Shown one piece after another: positions 1-5,784 of a stretch of DNA of 14,135 nt (the stretch's first letter is position 1; every line of letters starts with the position of its first letter). The notes under the pieces are model-generated. The model searched no databases and was not told where the DNA came from. It was given only the letters and a program-made list of their open reading frames with translations. Origin of the DNA: JBKPRX01 sp046734795 (GTDB taxonomy: Bacteria > Actinomycetota > Thermoleophilia > Gaiellales > Gaiellaceae); NCBI GenBank assembly GCA_046734795.1, contig JBKPRX010000027.1, positions 1 through 14,135 of the forward strand, given 5' to 3'. The translations under genes and the position numbers were made by a program.

Positions 1-415
1 CGGCGCCGAGCTCCCAGACGAGCGCCCGAACGCTCGGGGTCACCGGTGCGACGCGAAACTCCGTCTCGACGCCGTGCGCGCCGTACAGCCGCGTGAAGAA
101 GAAGCGCGTCCGGTAGAGGTGGAGCGGCGCGCAGACGACGACCGCCCGCCGGATCTCCCGCTCGAGCAGGAGCGGCAGGGTCCGGCTGGCGTTCTCCGCC
201 GTCACCGAGGCCGTCGCCTCGACGAGGAGCTCGACGTCGCGGCCGCGCCAGGCGGCCCGCATGTGCTCCGCCTCGGACAGGGCGCCTCGCCGCGACCAGC
301 CGCTGAACACCACGACCTCGACCGGTCTCTCCGCGACGACGCGCTCGGCCTCGCGCACGAGGTCGATACACCGCTCCCGGGCGTGGTTCCCCGGCACGAC
401 GACGGCGGTCCGCAC
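1..415 (-). CDS. DUF218 (YdcF/SanA-like) domain protein, 3' end outside window
   Basis: Read on the minus strand from a GTG at 415, about 138 residues are visible before the window edge, with no stop. The translation begins V-R-T-A-V-V-V-P-G-N-H and continues with a beta strand ending in F-S-G-W, then S-E-A-E-H-M, an E-A-T-A-S-V-T-A-E-N-A-S segment, and V-V-V-C-A-P-L-H-L-Y-R. This order (GG/SGW, S-E-A-x-x-M, E-x-x-A-x-x-T-x-E-N-A, V-x-x-x-x-H-x-x-R) is the DUF218 pattern, a Rossmann-like fold in envelope-associated YdcF, ElyC and SanA proteins whose biochemical role is mostly unknown. The reading frame is open back to a TAG at 476-478 with no ATG, so the GTG is the best start, although no clear Shine-Dalgarno precedes it. 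No N-terminal membrane segment is seen, so it may be a soluble YdcF type. It is divergent from the Tad gene at 557. Confidence 0.7.
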   Translation of the reverse strand, partial: MRTAVVVPGNHARERCIDLVREAERVVAERPVEVVVFSGWSRRGALSEAEHMRAAWRGRDVELLVEATASVTAENASRTLPLLLEREIRRAVVVCAPLHLYRTRFFFTRLYGAHGVETEFRVAPVTPSVRALVWELGA

Positions 416-556
416 CCGTTCAGCGTACTGCCGGGAGGTGCCGAGACCTCCGGTCGAGCGAGCACCGGAGGAGCCCTAGAGCTCGCTCACTCAGCCACGC
501 CGAGCTCCCCCGGATGGGTGTTGCGGAGCAGCGGCGGCTCGGCGAAAGGGAGATGT

Positions 557-1471
557 ATGCGGCAACTGCGGCGCTGCGAGCGCGGTCAAGCGATCGTGCT
601 CATGGTCCTGTTCCTGACCGTCATGGTCGGACTCGTCACGCTCGTAGTCGATCTCGGCTCCTGGTTCCGATCACAGCGGCAGCTCCAGAGCGCGGCGGAT
701 GCGGCTGCGCTCGCGGGCGCGCAGGCGCTGCCGAACAGTCCCGGGGACGCGTCCGCGCTCGCGCAGCAGTACGCGACGAAGAACGCATTCGATCTCTCCT
801 CGGCCGACTACTCGATCGGGAGCGACCTCGCCTCGAACGATCGGATTACCGTCCACGTGACCCGGACCACGCCCGGATTCTTCGCCAAGGTCTTCGGGAT
901 CGACTCCGTCCGCGTGGGAGCGACGGCGATCGCCCAGGCGAAGATGATGGCCAAGGCGAAGCATGTCGCGCCGATCACGGTCAGGGACACGCACCCAATG
1001 CTCGGCGGATCGGGCTGCCCCTGTTTCGGCCCCGGGAACGAGACCACGCTCCCGCTGCGGACAGGCGCCCCCGGCGGCTTCGCGCTCGTCGACCTGAGCG
1101 GCAATGGGAACGGCACCACGAGCAACGACGTGATCGCCGACTGGATCGAGGGCGGCTACCCGGACGATCTCTCCGTGGGCACGTACCTCTCCGACCCCGG
1201 CGCCAAGTTCAACAACTCCCGGATTCAAGCCGCCCTCAACTCGCGGATCGGCAGCGTCCTTCTCTTCCCGGTCTACGACACCTACGGCGGCGGTGGCTCG
1301 AACGCCGGCTACCACGTGATCGGCTGGGCCGCCTTCCACCTCGACGGCACCGACCTGAACGGCCAAGGCTCACTCACCGGCTACTTCACCGAGGTCACCT
1401 GGGAAGGCGTCGGCACGACCACCAGCGGCAGCCCCAACTTCGGCGCGCACACAGTCCAACTCGTCGGCTGA
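557..1471 (+). CDS. TadE/TadG-like Flp pilus-assembly protein (Tad domain)
   Basis: A 304-residue protein. The ATG at 557 is chosen because an AAAGGGAG Shine-Dalgarno (545-552) lies just upstream; the open frame further upstream is only an antisense shadow of the DUF218 gene. The N-terminus has the Tad signature: a basic start, E-R-G-Q-A-I-V, one hydrophobic helix (about residues 12-34), then W-F-R-S-Q-R-Q-L-Q-S-A-A-D-A-A-A-L-A-G-A. The rest is predicted extracellular, rich in Gly, Asn and Thr, with a G-C-P-C-F motif near residue 150. Tad-type proteins are minor or accessory parts of type IVb (Flp) pili, usually in tad clusters with TadE, TadA and RcpC. None of these is visible here, so this may be an orphan or the end of a cluster. 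The gene ends 4 bp before the island boundary repeat, so its terminator hairpin is part of the duplicated sequence. Confidence 0.75.
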   Translation: MRQLRRCERGQAIVLMVLFLTVMVGLVTLVVDLGSWFRSQRQLQSAADAAALAGAQALPNSPGDASALAQQYATKNAFDLSSADYSIGSDLASNDRITVHVTRTTPGFFAKVFGIDSVRVGATAIAQAKMMAKAKHVAPITVRDTHPMLGGSGCPCFGPGNETTLPLRTGAPGGFALVDLSGNGNGTTSNDVIADWIEGGYPDDLSVGTYLSDPGAKFNNSRIQAALNSRIGSVLLFPVYDTYGGGGSNAGYHVIGWAAFHLDGTDLNGQGSLTGYFTEVTWEGVGTTTSGSPNFGAHTVQLVG

Positions 1472-1474
1472 GCC

Positions 1475-1547
1475 GAAAAGCCCTTCAAAGCGGGGCTTTC
1501 TCTTGAGCGGACGACGGGGATCGAACCCGCGACCCTCAGCTTGGGAA
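1475..1547. repeat. Left att repeat: 3' half of tRNA-Gly plus terminator
   Basis: This copy aligns without gaps to 6142-6214, with 5 mismatches, all at 1484-1488 near the terminator loop. Positions 1489-1547 match 6156-6214 perfectly. It covers the discriminator base, the acceptor 3' strand, the T arm, the variable loop and the 3' side of the anticodon arm, and stops inside the anticodon loop. No 5' tRNA half follows, so this is not a functional tRNA; it is the att duplicate left by integration. Confidence 0.85.
1477..1499. terminator. Rho-independent-type terminator after the Tad gene
   Basis: The arms AAAGCCC (1477-1483) and GGGCTTT (1493-1499) pair over a 9-nt loop, six bases after the Tad stop codon. 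The stem has A and T runs at its two ends, so it could act in both directions. It is homologous to the tRNA-Gly terminator at 6144-6166: the arms are kept and the centre has changed, which suggests the stem is under selection while the loop is free. Confidence 0.6.
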
Positions 1548-1560
1548 ACGAGCCGAGGGG

Positions 1561-1598
1561 CGCATGGTTGAGCGGATTTCGCGCAACCATGCCAGAAG
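1561..1598 (+). repeat. Hairpin repeat, copy A
   Basis: A near-palindrome: GCATGGTTG (1562-1570) and CAACCATGC (1584-1592) are perfect inverted arms, and the pairing extends inward by GCG/CGC past one mismatch to a 5-nt loop. The whole 38-bp unit recurs in the same orientation at 4471-4508 with 4 mismatches. It begins 13 bp from the att core. It could be a recombinase or excisionase site, an element end, or a REP-like hairpin; function unknown. Confidence 0.6.
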
Positions 1599-1600
1599 GT

Positions 1601-1630
1601 GAACGCTCGGAACCGCTCGAGACCGCTCAG
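1601..1630 (+). repeat. Three 10-bp iterons beside the att repeat
   Basis: Three consecutive 10-mers read GAACGCTCGG, AACCGCTCGA and GACCGCTCAG, giving consensus RACCGCTCRR with no spacer. The helical-turn spacing and position 53 bp from the att core fit arm-type binding sites for a tyrosine integrase or its directionality factor. This is inference; protein binding cannot be seen in sequence. Confidence 0.55.
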
Positions 1631-1639
1631 GCCGGGTGG

Positions 1640-2053
1640 TCACTGGCGCACAACTGGCGCACAGGGCGGCGTCCCGACTCGCAAGAGGGCTGACCGAATC
1701 AAGTGCAGCGTGCGTTCGCGAGCGGTGTGGAAAAAGAAGTGCTCGCCGGGGACGGCTTCACAGAAAGGGGCGTCCGTCTCGACGGCCCACTGATGGGCCT
1801 CCTCGGCGACCTCCCTGTCGGAATCGCCACGGAGGCAAAGGATCGGGCAGCCCAGGCGTGGCTGCGGACGATACCGATAGGTCTGAGCGAGCTCAAAATC
1901 GGCACGGATGACCGGCAGCATCAGCTCGAGGAGCTCCGGCAACTCGAAGACCTCCGGCGGCAAGCCGTCGCAACGGCAGACGTCGGCGAGGAACTCCTCG
2001 TCGTCGGCTTGGAGCTCCGGGAGATCGTGACGCTCGGCGACACGCCGAGCCAC
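1640..2053 (-). pseudogene. Type II thioesterase (GrsT-like), N-terminal half missing
   Basis: The minus-strand frame ending at a TGA (1640-1642) encodes the C-terminal half of a type II thioesterase, the alpha/beta hydrolase that removes misprimed acyl groups from PKS/NRPS carrier proteins. Family landmarks are E-E-F-L-A-D-V, G-L-P-P-E-V-F, L-P-V-I-R-A-D-F-E-L, C-P-I-L-C-L-R-G-D-S-D (catalytic Asp region) and P-G-E-H-F-F-F (catalytic His). Full proteins have about 240-250 residues with a nucleophilic Ser in G-H-S-M-G; here recognisable homology starts near 2030-2040, about 130 residues before the stop, and the Ser domain is gone. The frame stays open to 2182 but that part is antisense to the next gene. 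GTG 2053 is a possible start without a Shine-Dalgarno. The last codons overlap the 11-bp tandem repeat. No PKS/NRPS gene is present. Probably inactive. Confidence 0.7.
1642..1663 (+). repeat. Two perfect tandem copies of an 11-mer
   Basis: ACTGGCGCACA occurs at 1642-1652 and again at 1653-1663 with no spacer. Like the 10-bp iterons just upstream, it suits an integrase arm site or a small operator array. It overlaps the last codons of the thioesterase remnant, which suggests that this remnant's end is formed by element-end DNA. Confidence 0.6.
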
Positions 2054-2097
2054 CTCGCAGCAACGCCAAGCATCGCGGAGCTCGCGTCGCCGTAGCC

Positions 2098-2103
2098 TAC
2101 ACT
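2098..2103 (+). promoter_or_regulatory. Possible -10 box for a leaderless kinase mRNA
   Basis: TACACT fits the TAnnnT -10 pattern and is separated by exactly 6 nt from the GTG at 2110, so transcription would begin at or next to the start codon. There is no Shine-Dalgarno in front of that GTG, as expected for a leaderless message. No convincing -35 box is visible around 2075-2080. Confidence 0.4.
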
Positions 2104-2109
2104 GGGCCC

Positions 2110-2802
2110 GTGGACGCGCCGAACGGAGTGATCGTCGTGACGGGGACGCCGGCGGCGGGAAAAAGCACCGCGATCCGCGCATTACGCGAGGAGTGGCCCG
2201 GGCTCGCCCACTTCGGCATCCGGCGATTCCTCGGCGCGGAGATCGCGCGCGGGACGGATGTCGGCATGCGCGCGCTCGACTTCTCGTCGCGCCTCCGGTG
2301 GCTTCCCGACGAGTTCGTCGACGAGATCTTCAGCGGCTGGCTCGACGACCACCTCTCTGCGCCCGGCTGGATCGTGGAGAGCTTCCCCCGCAACGCGAGT
2401 CAGGCCCGGATGCTGCAACGCATCGTGGCGGAGCGTGGTTTGCAGACGCTCTGCATCCTGACGTTCGACGCACCCAACCCGGTGCTGTTCGCGCGCGCGG
2501 CCGCCAGGACCGTCTGCCTCACGTGCGACGGCCCTATCGCGGACACGGTTTCGGCGCCCGGCGCCAGGTGCGCTCGCTGTGGAGGCCCGCTCGTGCGCCG
2601 GAAGGACGACGACTTCCTGGTCTTCTCCGAGCGAATCCAAGCGTATCGAGAGAGCTTTGGAGAGGTGGCCACGGCGTACGAAGGAAACGCTCCGGTCGAC
2701 CGAATCGACGGCTCTCGGTCGATCGACGAGGTTCGCGAAGCAACCCTGTCGGCGATCGTGCGCTCGTCGCGGCGCCGGGAGCATGCAAGCCCGGCGACGT
2801 AG
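2110..2802 (+). CDS. Adenylate-kinase-like nucleoside phosphate kinase with four-Cys LID
   Basis: A 230-residue P-loop kinase. Walker A is G-T-P-A-A-G-K-S-T (residues 12-20). V-E-S-F-P-R-N (89-95) corresponds to the D-G-F-P-R substrate motif of adenylate kinases, with D to E and G to S changes. The LID has Cys pairs at 136/139 and 154/157 (C-x2-C-x14-C-x2-C), the zinc-binding arrangement of many Gram-positive adenylate kinases, followed by R-R-K-D-D-D (163-168), like the family's R-x-D-D. The fold suggests phosphoryl transfer between nucleotides, but the altered substrate motif makes the true NMP substrate uncertain. It is probably an island-borne paralogue, not the housekeeping adk, which usually sits near secY in the ribosomal protein locus. 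The start is GTG 2110; GTG 2128 is an alternative. It converges on the phosphotransferase gene with 10 bp between stops. Confidence 0.75.
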   Translation: MDAPNGVIVVTGTPAAGKSTAIRALREEWPGLAHFGIRRFLGAEIARGTDVGMRALDFSSRLRWLPDEFVDEIFSGWLDDHLSAPGWIVESFPRNASQARMLQRIVAERGLQTLCILTFDAPNPVLFARAAARTVCLTCDGPIADTVSAPGARCARCGGPLVRRKDDDFLVFSERIQAYRESFGEVATAYEGNAPVDRIDGSRSIDEVREATLSAIVRSSRRREHASPAT

Positions 2803-2815
2803 CTCCCGCGAGCTA
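2800..2815. terminator. Small hairpin spanning both convergent stop codons
   Basis: TAGCTC (2800-2805) pairs perfectly with GAGCTA (2810-2815) across a 4-nt loop. The first three bases are the kinase TAG stop, and the last three are the complement of the phosphotransferase TAG stop. The stem is short and has no T tract, so termination activity is uncertain. Confidence 0.3.
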
Positions 2816-3775
2816 GCAGGCGACGAGCTCGCCGACGTCGCGCTGCATCTGGTTCAGCGACCTTAGCTCCTGCAGCGCAGGCCGCAGGTGACGCGGCCGT
2901 CCGCCGCCCATGAGCCAGCGCCTGATGTCGAACGAGACCCACGCGATGATTCGCGCCGCGCGGGTCGCGAACGCGACGTCGAGGTCGACCTTCTCCGGCT
3001 GAAACGTCTCCCAAAAAGCCCGAAAGGCTGCCGCGTCGATTCTGCCGGGCTCCGACGACCATGCGATCGCAGTGGTCACGACGTCGGCGTCTCGATCGAC
3101 GGGACCGGCGAACTCCCAATCGACGATTCTCGGCCCCTCGCTCGTCCAGACGACGTTCATCGGGACGATGTCTCCATGAGCGACGACGGCAGGACGATCC
3201 GCCGGAAGGGCGGCGTACCGCCGGCTCCAGTCGACGATCGCGGCGAGCGATCGCTCGAGATCCGCGGCCCACGACATTCCACGGTCCGTCGCTCGGGCCG
3301 CGAGCGCCTCCCAGTCGGAGGGATGAGGGAGGCGCCAGGGCCGCAGCTCGAGGTCGGGCGCGGAGAGATGCGCGTCGTGAAGCGTCCGGAGAACCGCCGC
3401 AATCGTGCGTGCACGCTCCCGTCTCGGCGCCGCCGGGGCCTCGGCCGCCCACGGATACACGAGCGCGCCGGCTGCTCCCGCCGCCCAGACGGTGTCCCCG
3501 TCCGGCGCCGGCAACGCGAGAACCGCCGGGACCCCTCGCGCATGAGCCTGCCGCGCGACGTCCTCCCCTTGACGGACGCTCCCCTGCCGCGCCTCGTCCG
3601 CCAGCGCCAGCGCGTCGAGGAGCTTCACCGCGTACGCCCCACGGTTGGTCGGCACGTGCCAGACTTGGTGGACGGCGCCGCCCCGGCATCGCGTCGGCGC
3701 GTCGGTCACAGCTCCGAGGCCGTCTCGCTCGAGATCCCGGAGGAGCGCGTGGAGCTCCGGCGGCGGCTCGGTCAC
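2813..3775 (-). CDS. Aminoglycoside phosphotransferase (APH/choline kinase)-family kinase
   Basis: A 320-residue protein with the APH fold (eukaryotic-kinase-like). Visible motifs are Y-A-V-K-L-L with the likely ATP-binding Lys51, the catalytic-loop Brenner motif H-G-D-I-V-P-M-N (200-207), and I-V-D-W-E-F-A-G (217-224), the metal-binding Asp motif. The C-terminus is helical (R-I-I-A-W-V-S-F-D-I-R-R-W). The family phosphorylates hydroxyls of small molecules (aminoglycosides, choline, homoserine, sugars); the substrate cannot be told, and resistance should not be assumed. The GTG at 3775 overlaps the TGA of the upstream oxidoreductase (3772-3774) as GTGA, a translational-coupling arrangement, so the two proteins are probably made together. 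Length and motifs look complete, unlike most other genes in the island. Confidence 0.75.
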   Translation of the reverse strand: MTEPPPELHALLRDLERDGLGAVTDAPTRCRGGAVHQVWHVPTNRGAYAVKLLDALALADEARQGSVRQGEDVARQAHARGVPAVLALPAPDGDTVWAAGAAGALVYPWAAEAPAAPRRERARTIAAVLRTLHDAHLSAPDLELRPWRLPHPSDWEALAARATDRGMSWAADLERSLAAIVDWSRRYAALPADRPAVVAHGDIVPMNVVWTSEGPRIVDWEFAGPVDRDADVVTTAIAWSSEPGRIDAAAFRAFWETFQPEKVDLDVAFATRAARIIAWVSFDIRRWLMGGGRPRHLRPALQELRSLNQMQRDVGELVAC

Positions 3776-4380
3776 CGGGGATCGGCCGGCTGCGACCAGT
3801 CGGCATCGGGGACCAGCTCGAGGTAGCACATGTCGACGCGCAGCACGTCGAAAAAGAGCTCGAAGAAAGCCCGGTCGAGCCCGTGCCGCGTCGCGAGGGC
3901 ACGCTCCGCCCGCGGCGCTTCGTTTGCCGGCAGAACTCGGCCGCGCATCCGGAGCGGCGGCCCGACGGGGCGGCCGGGGCCGGTGCACGGGCTGGCGAGC
4001 GCGCCCGGCTCCCGGCGGAGCCGCTTGACCTTTCCCGAGCCACGCTCGGTACGGACGTAGACGCGGCCGCCGTCGAAGCCGGTGAGGACAGGCGTGAAGA
4101 CGGGGCTCCCGTCCCGGCGAAAGGTCGTCAAGAGCGTGTACTTGTTCGCAAAGAGGGACTCGAGAGCTCCCGTCGCCGGCCCGAGGACCAGCGCCCGATC
4201 GTCGTCCGTGAAGACGTGCGGCGTGAAGAGCTGGAGCAGCCGCAAGGGCGGGATCCTGCGTCCGCGCCGCGGTCGCGCCCAGGGGCGCGACCAGCGGAAG
4301 TTGCGCCACGACGCCTTGAGCGACGTTGGCGGGTCGAGCTGTCCTGACTCGACCGGAGCCCGGAAATCCGAGGATCTCAT
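3772..4380 (-). CDS. PPOX-class (pyridoxamine oxidase-like) F420-dependent oxidoreductase
   Basis: 202 residues from ATG 4380, or 211 from GTG 4407; neither start has a strong Shine-Dalgarno. The conserved core begins near residue 77 with L-F-A-N-K-Y-T-L-L-T-T-F-R-R-D-G-S-P-V, then G-G-R-V-Y-V-R-T-E-R-G-S-G-K-V-K-R-L-R (cofactor-phosphate contact region in the family), P-L-R-M-R-G-R-V-L and, near the end, C-Y-L-E-L-V-P-D. This is a split beta-barrel fold of the kind that uses F420 or FMN in actinobacteria, usually as a 130-150 residue protein. The approximately 70-residue N-terminal extension is Arg/Pro/Trp-rich and not recognised, so it may be a wrong start, a fusion relic or a real extension. 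The gene is coupled to the phosphotransferase by a 4-bp overlap. Substrate unknown; F420 rather than FMN use is inferred. Confidence 0.7.
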   Translation of the reverse strand: MRSSDFRAPVESGQLDPPTSLKASWRNFRWSRPWARPRRGRRIPPLRLLQLFTPHVFTDDDRALVLGPATGALESLFANKYTLLTTFRRDGSPVFTPVLTGFDGGRVYVRTERGSGKVKRLRREPGALASPCTGPGRPVGPPLRMRGRVLPANEAPRAERALATRHGLDRAFFELFFDVLRVDMCYLELVPDADWSQPADPR

Positions 4381-4470
4381 CCGACCCCAATTCTGCCGAG
4401 GTTTCACCGCCGAGCACGCGTGCTACGCCCGCACGCGAAGAGACGTCGAGCTACAGGCTACGAACGACGC

Positions 4471-4508
4471 CGCATGGTTGAGCGCATTTCGTGCGACCAA
4501 GCCAGAAG
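4471..4508 (+). repeat. Hairpin repeat, copy B
   Basis: Same orientation as 1561-1598, with 34 of 38 bases identical. Three of the four changes fall in the right arm or next to it, so the palindrome is weaker here (GCATGGTTG against CGACCAAGC) than in copy A. It lies in the non-coding gap between the oxidoreductase and the DUF4760-like gene. The two copies enclose the thioesterase remnant, kinase, phosphotransferase and oxidoreductase (about 2.9 kb), which could mark a nested or earlier insertion. No other gene is supported in 4408-4600. Confidence 0.6.
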
Positions 4509-4600
4509 CGACCGCTGTCGGCCTCCTGAGGTCGGGCACCGACCTGAAAGCGCTCGGCCCGAGGCTCTGGGGCGCCGAGCTCCGCGTCCCGAGCTAAGCG

Positions 4601-4960
4601 CTACGCGGTGGCCGCGGCCCTCTGCAGTTGCTCTCCGGCTAGCACTTCAAAGTCCCCATAGAGTTGCGAGACGCCGCTCTGCTCACGCGCCCGCCTGGCG
4701 GCGGGACCGACACGGCCCCAGGCTCCCGCGACCCACAGCCAGTCGTAGACGAGATCCCGGTCGAGCAGTTCGTGCTTCACGAGCGTCCCGATCGTCTCGT
4801 AAAACATCAGGACCGTATAAACCGCGGGATTAGTCACCTCGGCGGTGTCGGGGTCGAAGTCGTCGGCAAACAGCGCCCTCGACGCGTCGCCGAAGTCGAT
4901 CATGGCGCCCCACTTCGCAAGCTCGACGATCAGCGTCGCGTCCTCACCAGTTCCAGCCAT
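4601..4960 (-). CDS. DUF4760-like small hypothetical protein
   Basis: 119 residues. ATG 4960 is chosen because GAGGAGG lies 7-8 nt upstream, the strongest Shine-Dalgarno in the island; a TTG at 4975 is in frame but falls within that ribosome site. The protein is helical, with Y-T-V-L-M-F-Y-E-T-I-G-T-L-V-K-H-E-L-L-D-R-D-L-V-Y-D-W-L-W followed by G-P-A-A-R-R-A-R-E and Y-G-D-F-E-V-L-A. This matches the remembered layout of DUF4760-type proteins (a helix with [YF]-E, then K-x-G/E-L-L, D-x-x-x-x-x-W, R near the C-terminus and F-E-x-L-A). No signal peptide or membrane segment is seen and the function is unknown. Orientation matches the phosphotransferase pair, but a 194-221 bp gap separates it, so it likely has its own transcript. 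Confidence 0.6.
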   Translation of the reverse strand: MAGTGEDATLIVELAKWGAMIDFGDASRALFADDFDPDTAEVTNPAVYTVLMFYETIGTLVKHELLDRDLVYDWLWVAGAWGRVGPAARRAREQSGVSQLYGDFEVLAGEQLQRAAATA

Positions 4961-5027
4961 TAGGCCCCTCCTCAAGGTCGAAACGGGGCAGTCTTGCCCG
5001 CGCGAGGACGGATGTCAAGACAAGGGG

Positions 5028-5331
5028 GCACCTCGCTCCTCCAGCAGGCCCTGCGCGAGCGCATGCCGCACGAGCTCGGCGGGCTCGACAGGCGACGAGG
5101 CTGTGTGTCGCCGCTGTCCCCGACGACGTGATCACACACAAGGTGCAGCCGACCGGCCATTCCGGCCCCAAGATCCTCGAGAGGATCGAACGCGGCCGGC
5201 ACAACCTCGTCGTGCTGGGTCCCGCGGTCGCGGGCGCGCGCAGGAGGGGTCCTGGGCAGCGTGAACGGCTACCTCCACTTCCACTCCGAGGTGCCGTTGC
5301 TTTCCGTCCCCCGCCGCCGGCGGCTGACCCC
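5028..5331 (+). pseudogene. Frameshifted universal stress protein (UspA-like) C-terminal remnant
   Basis: Three pieces in different frames line up with the C-terminal half of a Usp domain: L-L-Q-Q-A-L-R-E-R-M-P (from about 5030), then V-P-D-D-V-I-T-H-K-V-Q-P-T-G-H-S-G-P-K-I-L-E-R-I-E-R-G-R-H-N followed by L-V-V-L-G (about 5116-5220), then after a frame change near 5245 L-G-S-V-N-G-Y-L-H-F-H-S-E-V-P-L-L-S-V. Intact Usp proteins read I-L-x-x-I-x-x-G-x-H-D-L-V-V-L-G-S-R-G, then L-L-G-S-V-S-x-x-V-x-x-x-S-x-x-P-V-L-V-V in one frame. The N-terminal half is absent. At least one frameshift is needed, so it is a pseudogene unless there is a sequencing error. The last frame continues to a TGA at 5429. 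Confidence 0.55.
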
Positions 5332-5381
5332 CGACCCCTCGGAGAGCGGACGGTGCGGGCGCGCGACGAGCATTGAGCGTC

Positions 5382-5405
5382 GCGGGAGCGCTGCGGCACT
5401 CCCGC
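5382..5405. terminator. GC-rich hairpin between the Usp remnant and the zinc-ribbon gene
   Basis: GCGGGAG (5382-5388) and CTCCCGC (5399-5405) are perfect inverted arms with a 10-nt loop. It sits between convergent reading frames, where a terminator is expected, but it has no T tract. No other structure is seen in 5332-5466. Confidence 0.3.
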
Positions 5406-5466
5406 CCGCCACACTTTCCGGAGGCGTATGACTCGCGCGGCTCCGCGGTGGGACCGTGGAGGCAGC

Positions 5467-5784
5467 TTAGCCGCTCTTCCTCTTCCGGTAGGCGCGTTGG
5501 CGGCACGGGCTCGAGCAATAACGGGCGTCTGCTCTTCGACGTCGGCCAAGGCAGCCGCCGCACTCTGCGCAGGTGTGTGGGAACGGCAGTCGACCTTCGA
5601 AGTAGGTGAGCTCCTCGCCGCAAGTCGAGCAGGCCGTGTGCACGAATCCGGCGTTACGGCTCTCACGCTGGCGGGATAGCCGTAACGCCTCGATCTCGCG
5701 GGTCGTGAAGCACTCAGGTGACAATGTCCTCGTCCTTAAGACGCGAGAGTCGCTCAACCTCGGCTCTGAAGGCCGCCACAGCAC
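5467..5784 (-). CDS. Small zinc-ribbon protein
   Basis: Up to 105 residues from GTG 5784; the true start is uncertain because no Shine-Dalgarno is visible and the first ~70 bp overlap the end of another reading frame. TTG 5724 is an alternative just at that gene's stop. The C-terminal half has C-S-T-C-G-E-E-L, C-A-E-C-G-G-C-L and R-Y-C-S-S-P-C-R-Q-R-A-Y-R-K-R-K: three C-x2/3-C knuckles and a basic tail. The R-Y-C-S-x-x-C-R-Q-R-A-Y-R motif recurs in short actinobacterial proteins and protein tails, often near integrases and replication genes (recollection, not checked). It probably binds Zn and perhaps nucleic acid; role unknown. Confidence 0.5.
   Translation of the reverse strand: MLWRPSEPRLSDSRVLRTRTLSPECFTTREIEALRLSRQRESRNAGFVHTACSTCGEELTYFEGRLPFPHTCAECGGCLGRRRRADARYCSSPCRQRAYRKRKSG

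Noticed and set aside
1381..1590. Reading frame with K-L-R-V-A-G-S-I-P-V-V-R-S, also present in a frame across 6171-6214
   Set aside because: It is a translation of the tRNA-Gly 3' half, a well-known spurious ORF type; the shared peptide only reflects the att duplication.
1561..1598. Transposon terminal inverted repeat
   Set aside because: The two dispersed copies are in direct orientation, no transposase is present between them, and no target-site duplication was found.
2813..3775. Antibiotic-resistance gene
   Set aside because: The APH fold covers many substrates; nothing in the motifs identifies an aminoglycoside or macrolide, so a resistance claim is unsupported.
2400..4043. Very long Arg/Ser-rich frame on the minus strand
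   Set aside because: Shadow of the kinase and phosphotransferase genes in GC-rich DNA; low-complexity composition, and the true frames carry family motifs.
3061..4347. 428-codon plus-strand frame opposite the phosphotransferase pair
   Set aside because: Antisense shadow with Arg/Pro/Ala-biased composition and no recognisable domain.
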